Below are positions 1-6,356 of a stretch of 11,292 bases of DNA, piece after piece. The notes below the pieces were generated by a model that saw only the letters and a list, made by a program, of their open reading frames with translations, was not told where the DNA came from and ran no database searches. A program made the translations under genes and the position numbers. Location: assembly GCA_003158355.1 (NCBI GenBank), contig PMIV01000061.1, forward strand, positions 7,123-18,414, in the 5' to 3' direction. Positions within the stretch are counted from its first letter, which is position 1. Each line of letters starts with the position of its first letter. Source of the stretch: Anaerolineaceae bacterium. Lineage in GTDB: Bacteria; Chloroflexota; Anaerolineae; Anaerolineales; Anaerolineaceae.

Positions 1-189
1 AGCATCTCAAACGAGATGGGGCGGGGTTCACTGGAACAAGTGTTTACTAAAGGGGATAAAGGGTATGTTATTCTGATGGCAATTAATGAGCAAGCCGGGC
101 TGACCGTGCTTGCTAACGATCAGGCAAAGCCCGGCCTCGTTTTCTTGGAAATGCGCCGGGTCGCGGTTGATCTGGCAGCACTTTTTTAG
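1..189 (+). CDS. Roadblock/LC7 domain protein, C-terminal part (5' end outside window)
   Basis: Frame 1 is open from the first base to a TAG at 187-189 and gives the last 62 residues of a protein. The sequence has the pattern of the C-terminal half of a Roadblock/LC7 (MglB-like) domain: a glycine-rich turn followed by LEQVF, then a strand around GYVILMAI, a second strand around LTVLA, and a final amphipathic helix with LEMRRVAVDLAALF. Roadblock proteins are small homodimers that bind or regulate Ras-like GTPases such as MglA, or act as scaffolds. Which of these applies cannot be told from this fragment. The gene ends at the hairpin at 205-235 and converges on rsmA. The family call rests on pattern recognition of a partial domain. 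No partner GTPase gene is visible, because the upstream neighbourhood lies outside the window. Confidence 0.72.
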   Translation, partial: SISNEMGRGSLEQVFTKGDKGYVILMAINEQAGLTVLANDQAKPGLVFLEMRRVAVDLAALF

Positions 190-204
190 AGGTTTAACCC
201 ATAA

Positions 205-235
205 AAAATCCGCTGGAAAGCATCCGGCGGATTTT
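205..235. terminator. Bidirectional intrinsic terminator between the Roadblock gene and rsmA
   Basis: A 13-bp stem pairs 205-217 with 223-235 (one G-U pair) around a 5-base loop. A T-run follows on the plus strand (TTTTGTT) and six T follow on the minus strand (from the A-run at 203-208). It begins 16 bases after the Roadblock stop and directly abuts the rsmA stop at 237-239, so it can end both convergent transcripts. Confidence 0.85.
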
Positions 236-236
236 G

Positions 237-1091
237 TTATGCTTGAATTGGGTTTTCTGGATACTGGTTGAGGTATTCGATCACCAGCGTGCGCCATTCG
301 GTCAATTCTAGGGTCTGGGCACGGCGGGTGGGGTCGATCCCTGCTGATTGAAGCAGTGCCGCTGCCTGGTCGCCATTCCAATGCAAGCCGGCAGCCAGGG
401 TATTGCGCAGTGTTTTCCTCTTCTGAGCGAAACCAAAGTGGGCCAGTTTAAAGAAACAATCCAGTTTGTCATCCGGTATCAATGGTTCGGGATAAAGATC
501 GATGCGCAGTGTGCTCGAATCAACGGTGGGCTGCGGGTAGAAGGCGCTGGCAGGGATATTTAAGACAATCTTAACCGCGCCAAAAACCTGCACGCTCAAG
601 GCCAGCAGGGAATAATCACCTGCGCTGGCACAAATGCGGCTGGCCACTTCTTTTTGCATGGTCAAGACCATACGCTGTGGTTTCACTTGGCTGGCCAGCA
701 AATGTCTGATCAGCGAAGAGGTAATGTAATAAGGGATATTCGCGACAACCAGATAATCGTTCTGATCCATTAATTTGCCCGGGTCGAGTTCCAGCATGTC
801 TCCCGCTACGACTTCGACGTTTTTATAGGGGGTCAGAACCTCTCGTAATACCGGTATCAATTTTTTGTCAATTTCAACCGCCACCACCCGGGCAGAATTT
901 TCAGCCAGTACAGTGGTCAGGCTGCCCAGGCCGGCGCCGATCTCAAGGACTGAATCTTGCGGGGTTACTCCGGCTGTCTGGATGATCTTGTGTAAGACAC
1001 CCCCATCCACCAAAAAGTTTTGTCCCAATCCTTTATGTGGCCCCAGGGCATTTTGGCGCAGCAAAGAACGAACGTCTGGAAGGCTGCTCAT
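237..1091 (-). CDS. rsmA: 16S rRNA (adenine1518-N6/adenine1519-N6)-dimethyltransferase RsmA (KsgA)
   Basis: This cytoplasmic enzyme uses S-adenosylmethionine to dimethylate two adjacent adenines in the 3'-terminal hairpin of 16S rRNA, a late step of small-subunit maturation. The 284-residue product has normal family length. Visible motifs are GLGQNFLVD (21-29), the SAM-binding motif LEIGAGLGSLT (49-59), the acidic VEID (72-75) that binds the ribose, AGDML (96-100), the catalytic NIPYYITS (118-125), FYPQPTVDS (184-192) and FAQKRKTLRNTL near the C-terminus. The ATG at 1089-1091 is chosen because it precedes the conserved N-terminus, has an AGGA upstream, and overlaps the stop of the upstream G5-3D gene by four bases (ATGA), implying translational coupling. 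A longer reading from 1166 would lie inside the upstream gene and adds no conserved sequence. The gene ends at the shared terminator at 205-235. Confidence 0.97.
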   Translation of the reverse strand: MSSLPDVRSLLRQNALGPHKGLGQNFLVDGGVLHKIIQTAGVTPQDSVLEIGAGLGSLTTVLAENSARVVAVEIDKKLIPVLREVLTPYKNVEVVAGDMLELDPGKLMDQNDYLVVANIPYYITSSLIRHLLASQVKPQRMVLTMQKEVASRICASAGDYSLLALSVQVFGAVKIVLNIPASAFYPQPTVDSSTLRIDLYPEPLIPDDKLDCFFKLAHFGFAQKRKTLRNTLAAGLHWNGDQAAALLQSAGIDPTRRAQTLELTEWRTLVIEYLNQYPENPIQA

Positions 1092-2512
1092 GGCAGAGAT
1101 CCTGAAAAATTTGCCGGAGTCGGGGTAAGGAAGTAAACTGTGACGAATTTTGACCAGGTCACCCAATCAGAATCGGAATAACCCAGGTCGATCCAGTATT
1201 GGCCTGAAATACCGCCGCCGGTATCTTCCACGGTACCAATGCCGTAACCGGGAATGTAGATGTTGTAACCTTTTAGTATTTTATACCAGGCGGGGGTCAC
1301 TGCCAGCACGCCCTTGGTAACTTGTGTTCCGGATGCGGTGAGATTCGAGCAGGATGATCCCCCGGAGCGGCATGGAGAATACGAGGTGGCGTGTACAGAC
1401 AGGGAGTAATAATACGAAAGCGTGCCTGAACCGGTATCGATGGTACCAATGGCCCCCGTTGTGGATGTTTGGGTTGCATTGGCATTAACTGAAGCCTGTG
1501 AATTGCTGGAAACCTGTTCGTTAATGGCTATTTGTATTACTTCTTCGGCTTCGGTTTCGCGCGATACTTCAACATTATTTTCATAGCGGACCAGCACTCG
1601 AACATTGGAAATGCCGTTTTGACCGGTGCGGGTTACTTCTTTTTCACCTGCAGCCAGGCTGGTATCGGTTGTGTATTCGGTGGTGTAAGGGGTAACCTTT
1701 TGCTGGTCCAGGACAACGAACTTTACCCGCACCACCTGAATCTTGCCGTCCTGCGGCAGGGGACTGCTTTCGGCCGGCGTACTGTAATCGAGGTTCTGCA
1801 GGCTGATGCCGTTGGCTGCCAGTGCCGCTCCGACCGTTGGTGCCGCAGAAGAGGTTTGGATGGTTTTACCATCGACACTGATGGTGAGGGGAATAGCGGA
1901 GGTCAGGCTCACATCCAGAGCTGCCGTCAATGGTTGTGTAAAGGGAGAGGAAAGCAAATCTCCCCCCGTCAGGTGGATACCATTTTGCCAGAGCGCCTGA
2001 CCAAGCGTGGCGGCTGTTGAATGGATGACCTTTTGCTCGCCGTTTTGGGTAAGCTGGATCTGCTGCGCCGGAGTGTACTGCAAGAGCAGGCTGACGCCTT
2101 CCGGCAGGGGATCATCCAATTGGATGGAACTGCCATTAAGTTTGAGGCCGTCCTCTGCGGTCGGGTTGATGCCCAAGAGTGCCAGGGCTGCCCGCGCTGT
2201 TTTTGCCGGAGTATTCACATTAACACGAGCGCCGTTAGGGTCAACCCAAATCGTCAGGGTACGAGAACGGTCAAGCGTGATCGTTTTTACTCCAGAAAGC
2301 CAGGAATTCGCAGGGGGGTCTACTTGATCATCCGAAGTTAATTTGATCCCTATTCCGCCCAGAGCCTGCGCGACTGTTAAGGCACGCGTATGCATCATGC
2401 TGGTTTGACCGTCAATGGTCACGGGAATATCTCGCCCCATGAGCAAATAACCTGCTACCATTAATATGACCAGAGCGCCGGTGAGGATCAACCAACGAGT
2501 TTTTGTTTTCAT
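1088..2512 (-). CDS. Membrane-anchored DUF348/G5/3D-domain cell-wall protein (YabE/RpfB-like)
   Basis: The predicted 474-residue extracytoplasmic protein has a basic N-terminus (KTKTR), a hydrophobic anchor or signal segment (about 8-25), and then repeated ubiquitin-like DUF348 units (around 28-70, 86-130, 150-187 and 207-245). A G5 domain follows (about 260-330), then a Ser/Thr/Asn/Gln-rich linker (335-365) and a C-terminal 3D domain (about 373-462) with EDTGGGISG and WID (Asp430, Asp442). G5 domains are associated with cell-wall binding. The 3D fold is related to MltA-type lytic transglycosylases, so peptidoglycan remodelling in growth or resuscitation is the likely role. The first aspartate expected for 3D is a threonine (VTP, Thr406). 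An adjacent cysteine pair (Cys381, Cys388) could form a disulfide. The ATG at 2510-2512 is preferred over a TTG at 2596, since the TTG extension only adds non-conserved residues before the anchor. No Shine-Dalgarno precedes the ATG. It is coupled to rsmA by ATGA. Confidence 0.88.
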   Translation of the reverse strand: MKTKTRWLILTGALVILMVAGYLLMGRDIPVTIDGQTSMMHTRALTVAQALGGIGIKLTSDDQVDPPANSWLSGVKTITLDRSRTLTIWVDPNGARVNVNTPAKTARAALALLGINPTAEDGLKLNGSSIQLDDPLPEGVSLLLQYTPAQQIQLTQNGEQKVIHSTAATLGQALWQNGIHLTGGDLLSSPFTQPLTAALDVSLTSAIPLTISVDGKTIQTSSAAPTVGAALAANGISLQNLDYSTPAESSPLPQDGKIQVVRVKFVVLDQQKVTPYTTEYTTDTSLAAGEKEVTRTGQNGISNVRVLVRYENNVEVSRETEAEEVIQIAINEQVSSNSQASVNANATQTSTTGAIGTIDTGSGTLSYYYSLSVHATSYSPCRSGGSSCSNLTASGTQVTKGVLAVTPAWYKILKGYNIYIPGYGIGTVEDTGGGISGQYWIDLGYSDSDWVTWSKFVTVYFLTPTPANFSGSLP

Positions 2513-2519
2513 ACGATTG

Positions 2520-2528
2520 ATTCTAACA
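2520..2528 (-). promoter_or_regulatory. Extended -10 promoter of the G5-3D/rsmA operon, likely leaderless start
   Basis: On the minus strand the sequence TGT-TAGAAT is an extended -10 element (TGn plus a 5/6 match to TATAAT). It ends seven bases before the ATG at 2512, which places the expected transcription start at or next to the start codon. No good -35 is seen at 16-18 bases, which is tolerated with an extended -10. Confidence 0.5.
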
Positions 2529-2697
2529 GAAAAAAAGTGGGTCGAAAAAGACGAGAGCCGGTCAAAGCTCCTATCAAATTTGGCAAAGGTAAACAAATCG
2601 ATTTAGTTTTTTAGAAGCTTGTCTAGTGTCTTAATAATTTCTCATCTTATATTAAAGTTTAATCATTCTTTATAAAATAGCTGCAAATTGCCTTAAT

Positions 2698-2726
2698 TTG
2701 ACAACACAGTCAATATTTATTATAAT
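2698..2726 (+). promoter_or_regulatory. Consensus sigma-70 promoter of the DoxX-family gene, with embedded inverted repeat
   Basis: TTGACA (2698-2703), a 17-base spacer and TATAAT (2721-2726) match the housekeeping consensus at all twelve positions. The start site would be near 2733, giving a leader of about 32 bases before the ATG. The -35 overlaps a symmetric site, TTGAC-N6-GTCAA (2698-2713), that could be an operator. The region around it is very AT-rich. Confidence 0.85.
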
Positions 2727-2764
2727 GTAGATATAAATAGTCTAAATTTTGAAATGGAGTTCTT

Positions 2765-3346
2765 ATGAGTAATTCATCAAAATCAATCACAATGAGTGAT
2801 CCGCCTGTCGCCAACGCACTCTTCAACAACACAAAACTCGCCTGGATCTGGTTAATTTTGCGCCTGTACCTGGGCTATGAGTGGATCAGTGCATCTCTGC
2901 ACAAATTGGAGAGCCCAGCCTGGATGCAAGATGGCAGCGCTTTGAAGGGATATTGGGCAGCAGCGGTGGCAGTTCCGGCTGCGCCAGCCAAACCAGTGAT
3001 CAGCTACGACTGGTATCGCTCCTTCCTGCAATTTTTGCTAAACCACCAGTCTTATGTCTGGTTTGCCAAACTTATCTCTGTTGGAGAATTTTTAGTGGGT
3101 GTCGCGCTGGTATTAGGCATCTTTGTGGGTATTACCGCTTTTCTGGGCGGATTCATGAACTTCAATTACATGCTCGCAGGCACCACCAGCACCAACCCCG
3201 TGTTATTTGTGCTGGCCATTTTGCTCGTGCTGGCCTGGAAAACAGCCGGCTATTGGGGTCTGGACCGTTTTGCTTTACGCTGGTTGGGAACGCCCTGGAA
3301 ACCAGGGCAGATCTTTCAAAAGAAACAAGAAGTAAAAGCAAGTTAA
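2765..3346 (+). CDS. DoxX-family integral membrane protein
   Basis: The 193-residue protein has about four hydrophobic segments (near 24-44, 99-121, 122-140 and 145-165). It shows the DoxX pattern: an early LRLYLGYEWISASLHKL stretch followed by a PAW, a central glutamate in GEFLVGVALVLGIF, an asparagine-containing third helix (FMNFNYMLAG) and a final WGLDRFAL. The family includes DoxD, the subunit of archaeal thiosulfate:quinone oxidoreductase, but most bacterial DoxX proteins have no settled function and may serve in redox or stress physiology at the membrane. No DoxA-like partner is nearby. The insertion between helices 1 and 2 (about 50-95) is longer than in minimal DoxX proteins and resembles the DoxD type. 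The ATG at 2765 has a GGAG Shine-Dalgarno eight bases upstream. The gene is monocistronic, with a consensus promoter and its own terminator. Family assignment is strong; biochemical role is unknown. Confidence 0.88.
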   Translation: MSNSSKSITMSDPPVANALFNNTKLAWIWLILRLYLGYEWISASLHKLESPAWMQDGSALKGYWAAAVAVPAAPAKPVISYDWYRSFLQFLLNHQSYVWFAKLISVGEFLVGVALVLGIFVGITAFLGGFMNFNYMLAGTTSTNPVLFVLAILLVLAWKTAGYWGLDRFALRWLGTPWKPGQIFQKKQEVKAS

Positions 3347-3365
3347 GTTAAATGGAATAATCTAA

Positions 3366-3405
3366 AAAATCCCCGATTTCGCCCTAAAAAGTGATCGGGG
3401 ATTTT
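3366..3405. terminator. Bidirectional intrinsic terminator between the DoxX and SdpI-like genes
   Basis: A perfect 12-bp stem pairs 3366-3377 (AAAATCCCCGAT) with 3394-3405 around a 16-base loop. The plus-strand arm ends in TTTTGT, and the minus strand reads out into six T. It lies 20 bases after the DoxX stop and 17 bases beyond the SdpI-like stop, so it serves both convergent units. Confidence 0.85.
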
Positions 3406-3421
3406 GTATAAATCTGAGGGT

Positions 3422-3757
3422 CTATTCATCCAGAGAATTCAAATAGAGCATACTGCGTATAGTGGCAGTGATCAAAGCCGCAACTAATGCGATCAGACCA
3501 GCAATGGAATATGTTGAAGAGTCGAGGCCAGGGATGAAAGTGATGCCGGCAGAAAACAATGAGATAAAAATTCCTGCCGTAAAAAGCTGTTTCCCGGCAT
3601 ATTCATTGGTTTTATACCAGATCTGCGGATTTTCCAGGGTTCGGCGGGTGCGAAAACCGTAGAACCCGTTGGGCTTAATTTTATTGGTCATCAACGGGAG
3701 GGAGATAAGTGCCAGAATTAATCCAGTGATGAAATTGGTCAGTATAAGAATTCTCAT
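3422..3757 (-). CDS. Small SdpI-family membrane protein
   Basis: The 111-residue product has three hydrophobic segments (about 4-24, 57-77 and 84-106). Between the first two lies the SdpI-family signature: a PNGFYGFRTRRT block (29-40), then NPQIWYKTNEYAG (43-55). In Bacillus subtilis SdpI is the immunity and signalling protein against the killing peptide SdpC. Most homologues, including short single-domain ones like this, have no tested function. The ATG at 3755-3757 has an AGGA about seven bases upstream. It follows the SRPBCC gene with a 22-base gap on the same strand, so the two probably share a transcript that ends at the hairpin at 3366-3405. No SdpC-like toxin or SdpR/ArsR repressor gene is present nearby, so an immunity role would be speculative. 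Confidence 0.82.
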   Translation of the reverse strand: MRILILTNFITGLILALISLPLMTNKIKPNGFYGFRTRRTLENPQIWYKTNEYAGKQLFTAGIFISLFSAGITFIPGLDSSTYSIAGLIALVAALITATIRSMLYLNSLDE

Positions 3758-3779
3758 TTTATTTCCTAAGAATAATTCT

Positions 3780-4178
3780 CTACTTGTCTCTCAATTGAAA
3801 GTATTCATTCATGGGTTTGAAATAATACTCTTGCCAGCCCTGTTCGTAGCTTTCTTTTTGCCCATCCGGAATGTTGCTGTGGTTGAGGGTCATTCTGGTG
3901 CCGTATCCTTCGGGTTCGAACACAATTTCCAACAGCGAATCCGGGCTGCCTTCCGGGAACTCGGTTGTGCGCCAGCTTTGCAGAATTCGCCGCGGTGTTT
4001 CAATCTCGAGTGTTTTCCCGCTGATGTAGCCGTCCCAGGCGCTGAACGCACCGCCAATATGCGGAATGATCTCAGCTTTGGCGCCGGTAAAACCGCTGTG
4101 CTCCATGCTATTCAACCAGGCTTTGCAAAGGTCCCTGGGGGACACATTCAATACAACTTGCATAGTTAAAGATTCCAT
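3780..4178 (-). CDS. SRPBCC-superfamily (AHSA1-like) protein
   Basis: The 132-residue soluble protein follows the START-like SRPBCC/AHSA1 order: an N-terminal strand then a helix (VSPRDLCKAWLNS), a GGAFSAWDGYISGKTLEIETPRRILQSWR core typical of the AHSA1 beta-sheet (split here by a short turn), then LLEIVFEPEGYGTRMTLNHSNIP and a long C-terminal helix beginning GWQEYYFKPM. Members form a hydrophobic cavity and have diverse, mostly unknown ligands; the namesake activates Hsp90. ATG at 4176-4178 has AAGGCGG about eight bases upstream. An internal ATG five codons later is also possible, but the first has the better ribosome site. It is probably the first gene of a two-gene unit with the SdpI-like gene. 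The usual ArsR-type regulator of such operons is not visible, and no convincing promoter was found upstream. Confidence 0.8.
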   Translation of the reverse strand: MESLTMQVVLNVSPRDLCKAWLNSMEHSGFTGAKAEIIPHIGGAFSAWDGYISGKTLEIETPRRILQSWRTTEFPEGSPDSLLEIVFEPEGYGTRMTLNHSNIPDGQKESYEQGWQEYYFKPMNEYFQLRDK

Positions 4179-4472
4179 TATTATTCCGCCTTTTCTTCAT
4201 TCCTGGCAAAGTGCTGGAAGATCTCTGCTTGACAGCGTGAGTGTATGTATTCCATCAATAAAAATAAAACCCGGGAAGATATTTTCATCCACAGGTGATG
4301 TTATTCTACCTCATTCAATGTCGAAAAATTTACCCGATCCTGTCAAGTGAAAAATCCACTTGTTGAATTAACAAGGAAAAAATTAGTATCTACTCACAGG
4401 ATACATAATTTGTAATTCTAGAACGAGAATACGTTTATTTCTGGAATAATTCGTTAATTACTACCACTATTT

Positions 4473-4516
4473 GTCATTGCGAACCCTGCGTTGGTTGCAG
4501 GGTGAAGCAATCTCAC
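4473..4516. repeat. Dispersed palindromic repeat (TTGCGA...GCAATCTC family), compact copy
   Basis: GTCATTGCGA at the left and GAAGCAATCTCA at the right flank a hairpin core with a 7-bp stem, ACCCTGC (4483-4489) with GCAGGGT (4497-4503). The ends also pair, ATTGC (4476-4480) with GCAAT (4507-4511), giving an imperfect long hairpin. These end sequences match a class of dispersed intergenic palindromes that I know from many bacterial genomes, including Chloroflexota. A second, diverged copy lies at 10322-10376. Confidence 0.7.
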
Positions 4517-4613
4517 CCGCGGAATCTTTAATAAGTCATCTTTCCAAGAGTTTTAGGGTTCCCTGTGAGTAATTACAAAAATTAATTAGAACTTATTCAA
4601 TTGTGGGGGTTGT

Positions 4614-4643
4614 TTGACACAAATAGTCGGCAACCGTCATATT
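4614..4643 (+). promoter_or_regulatory. Candidate distal promoter of the M20 peptidase gene
   Basis: TTGACA (4614-4619) is a perfect -35, followed after 18 bases by CATATT (4638-4643), a 4/6 match to the -10. It would give a leader of over 110 bases. It is weaker in its -10 than the element at 4668-4676, and either may be used. Confidence 0.4.
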
Positions 4644-4667
4644 TATGTTTTCCTTATAATCACTTGA

Positions 4668-4676
4668 TGCTATAAT
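4668..4676 (+). promoter_or_regulatory. Extended -10 promoter candidate of the M20 peptidase gene
   Basis: TGC-TATAAT is a perfect extended -10. A second TATAAT stands at 4655-4660 without a matching -35. Transcription from 4668-4676 would begin near 4683 and leave a leader of about 84 bases before the ATG at 4767. Confidence 0.5.
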
Positions 4677-4766
4677 TTTTTTGTCCATTTTAGTCAATAC
4701 TTTACAACAACGGCCCGGCATCCCTCTGGTTACCGGCAAAATCTTAATTTCAATATCGAGGTGTTT

Positions 4767-6257
4767 ATGGTTTTAGAGATCATTATTTTAGTTATTGCCA
4801 TCCTTTTGATTCTGGCTGCATTTATCATCATGCGCACCTATGTTTTCATTCACAAAGCCAGCGAGGATGCCGGATCAGATTTACCCGGTGTGGAGCTCAC
4901 TCCCATCAAGGTGGATAAAGATCTGGCTGCCAGGCACCTTTCTGAGGCCATTCAAATCGAAACAATTTCTCATGAAGATCCGGCAGAGAATGTGGCTGAG
5001 AATTTTGAGAAACTACATAAACTGCTAGAAAAAAATTATCCGCATTTGCATAAAGCCTTGAAGCGAGAAATTGTCGGCCAGGCCAGTTTGCTATACACCT
5101 GGGAGGGGAAAGATGCTTCTTTAGACCCTGTGCTGTTGGCCGCGCATCAAGATGTTGTTCCGGCAGAAGAGTCTTCCCTGTCACAGTGGTCCTATCCGCC
5201 CTTCTCCGGCAAGATTGCCGAAGGTTACATCTGGGGCCGCGGCACATTGGATATCAAGAGCCAGCTAATTTCTTTGATGGAAGCTGTGGAACAACTCGTC
5301 ATCAATGATTACAAACCCGAACGCACCGTTTTGCTGGGCTTCGGTTCTGACGAAGAAGTACTGGGTATTGGCGCCAAGTCAATTGTGGCGTTGCTCCAGA
5401 AACGAGGCGTGCATCTGGCCGGTATGATCGATGAAGGCGGATGTATCTACGACGGCATTATCCCGGGTGTCAAAGGTTTGGCTGGTGCCATCGGTGTGGC
5501 TGAAAAAGGTTACCTGTCACTAAAGGTTTTTGTCGATGACCACGCCGGTCATTCTTCCACCCCTGCCGATAGCAATGCTACCAGCATCCTGATTCGAGCC
5601 CTGAATAAGATTGTCAACAATCCATTCCCGGCAAAAGTCTCAATGGTGGTTCCCATGTTTGAAAAACTAGGCGCCGCAGCCACACCAATCATGCAGGTCG
5701 CTTTCGGCAACCTGTGGTTGTTCGGCGGCATCATCAAGAAAACGCTCCTGGCCAGCGGTGAAGCCGCAGCCACTATCCGCACAACAACAGCAGTCACCAT
5801 TCTTAAAGGTGGTGTCAAGGATAATATCCTCCCCGGCCATGCTGAGGCCGTGGTTAATTTCCGCCTTTTACCCGGTGAAAGCATCGCCTATGTTTGTGAA
5901 AGCCTGCGCAAGTTGATTGCGGACGACCGCGTCAAGTTTGAACCTTTGCACGGCAACGCCTGGGAAGCATCCCCCGTCTCACCGACTACCAGTATGGCTT
6001 ACCGCCACATTGCCAGTGTTACCCGTGAGTTCTTCCCTGGTGCTCCCTGCGCCCCATATATCATGTTGGGAGGCAGTGATGCCCGCAACTATTATGCGAT
6101 TTGCGAAAATGTCTACCGCTTTTCACCCTATGCCATGACCACGGATGATCTCTCTCGTATTCATGGCGTGAACGAACGTCTCAAAGTGGATGCCTTTGCG
6201 GTGATGGTAGATTACTTCTACCGCCTCATTGCTCGCTGGTCACAGAAAGAGATGTAA
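4767..6257 (+). CDS. Membrane-anchored M20-family zinc metallopeptidase (PM20D1/carboxypeptidase S-like)
   Basis: The 496-residue protein begins with a single hydrophobic helix (about 3-22) and then an M20 di-zinc peptidase. Conserved positions are His127 and Asp129 in LLAAHQDVVP, the bridging Asp162 in WGRGTLDIK, the catalytic/ligand pair Glu196-Glu197 in GSDEEVLG, the acidic ligand in MIDEGG (222-225), the HAGHSSTP lid segment and the final His466 in RIHGVNE. The spacing and the GGSDARNY motif resemble yeast carboxypeptidase S and animal PM20D1, which cleave C-terminal residues from peptides or hydrolyse N-acyl amino acids. The natural substrate here is unknown. An N-terminal anchor suggests action outside the cytoplasm or at the membrane. 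ATG at 4767 is preferred because GAGGTG lies just upstream; the GTG at 4761 lies within that ribosome site. The gene stands alone, with a terminator directly after it. Confidence 0.93.
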   Translation: MVLEIIILVIAILLILAAFIIMRTYVFIHKASEDAGSDLPGVELTPIKVDKDLAARHLSEAIQIETISHEDPAENVAENFEKLHKLLEKNYPHLHKALKREIVGQASLLYTWEGKDASLDPVLLAAHQDVVPAEESSLSQWSYPPFSGKIAEGYIWGRGTLDIKSQLISLMEAVEQLVINDYKPERTVLLGFGSDEEVLGIGAKSIVALLQKRGVHLAGMIDEGGCIYDGIIPGVKGLAGAIGVAEKGYLSLKVFVDDHAGHSSTPADSNATSILIRALNKIVNNPFPAKVSMVVPMFEKLGAAATPIMQVAFGNLWLFGGIIKKTLLASGEAAATIRTTTAVTILKGGVKDNILPGHAEAVVNFRLLPGESIAYVCESLRKLIADDRVKFEPLHGNAWEASPVSPTTSMAYRHIASVTREFFPGAPCAPYIMLGGSDARNYYAICENVYRFSPYAMTTDDLSRIHGVNERLKVDAFAVMVDYFYRLIARWSQKEM

Positions 6258-6266
6258 TTGATAATC

Positions 6267-6305
6267 AATTCCCGGTTTCTGCAATGAAGCCGGGAATTTT
6301 TGTTT
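6267..6305 (+). terminator. Intrinsic terminator of the M20 peptidase gene
   Basis: A 13-bp stem pairs 6267-6279 with 6286-6298 (one G-U) around a 6-base loop, followed by TTTTTGTTT. It begins nine bases after the stop codon. Confidence 0.88.
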
Positions 6306-6356
6306 AAATTCATCATGAAGTTTGAATAATGATAAAAAGGGATTAAAGAGGGTATT

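Larger units (their letters stand above)
4179..4766. other. Gene-free AT-rich intergenic region between divergent genes
   Basis: No credible coding sequence was found on either strand. The region must contain the start signals of both the SRPBCC/SdpI unit and the M20 peptidase. It holds the palindromic repeat at 4473-4516, candidate plus-strand promoters at 4614-4643 and 4668-4676, and two short overlapping inverted repeats: CAAGTG (4344-4349) with CACTTG (4357-4362), and CTTGTT (4359-4364) with AACAAG (4370-4375). The second pair shares bases with the first, so the two hairpins are mutually exclusive. A longer-range inverted pair, GAACCCT (4481-4487) with AGGGTTC (4555-4561), overlaps the repeat. 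I see no recognisable riboswitch or RNA gene. Confidence 0.6.

Noticed and set aside
1532..2020. 162-codon open frame on the plus strand opposite the G5-3D gene
   Set aside because: It is antisense to well-conserved DUF348/G5 coding sequence, has no ribosome site or family pattern, and its composition reflects the opposite strand.
2881..3351. 156-codon plus-strand frame overlapping the DoxX gene
   Set aside because: It is a shifted reading of the DoxX gene. The main frame has the promoter, the ribosome site and the membrane pattern.
3422..3757. A toxin-immunity system around the SdpI-like gene
   Set aside because: No SdpC-like or other small secreted toxin gene and no SdpR-like regulator is visible nearby. 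SdpI-domain proteins are widespread outside such systems.
3669..4169. 166-codon open frame on the plus strand
   Set aside because: It covers both the SRPBCC and SdpI-like genes in antisense, starts inside one and has no recognisable domain.
4344..4375. Two overlapping short hairpins suggestive of an attenuator or riboswitch
   Set aside because: The stems are only 6 bp, AT-rich, and far from either gene start. No T-run or known aptamer pattern is present.
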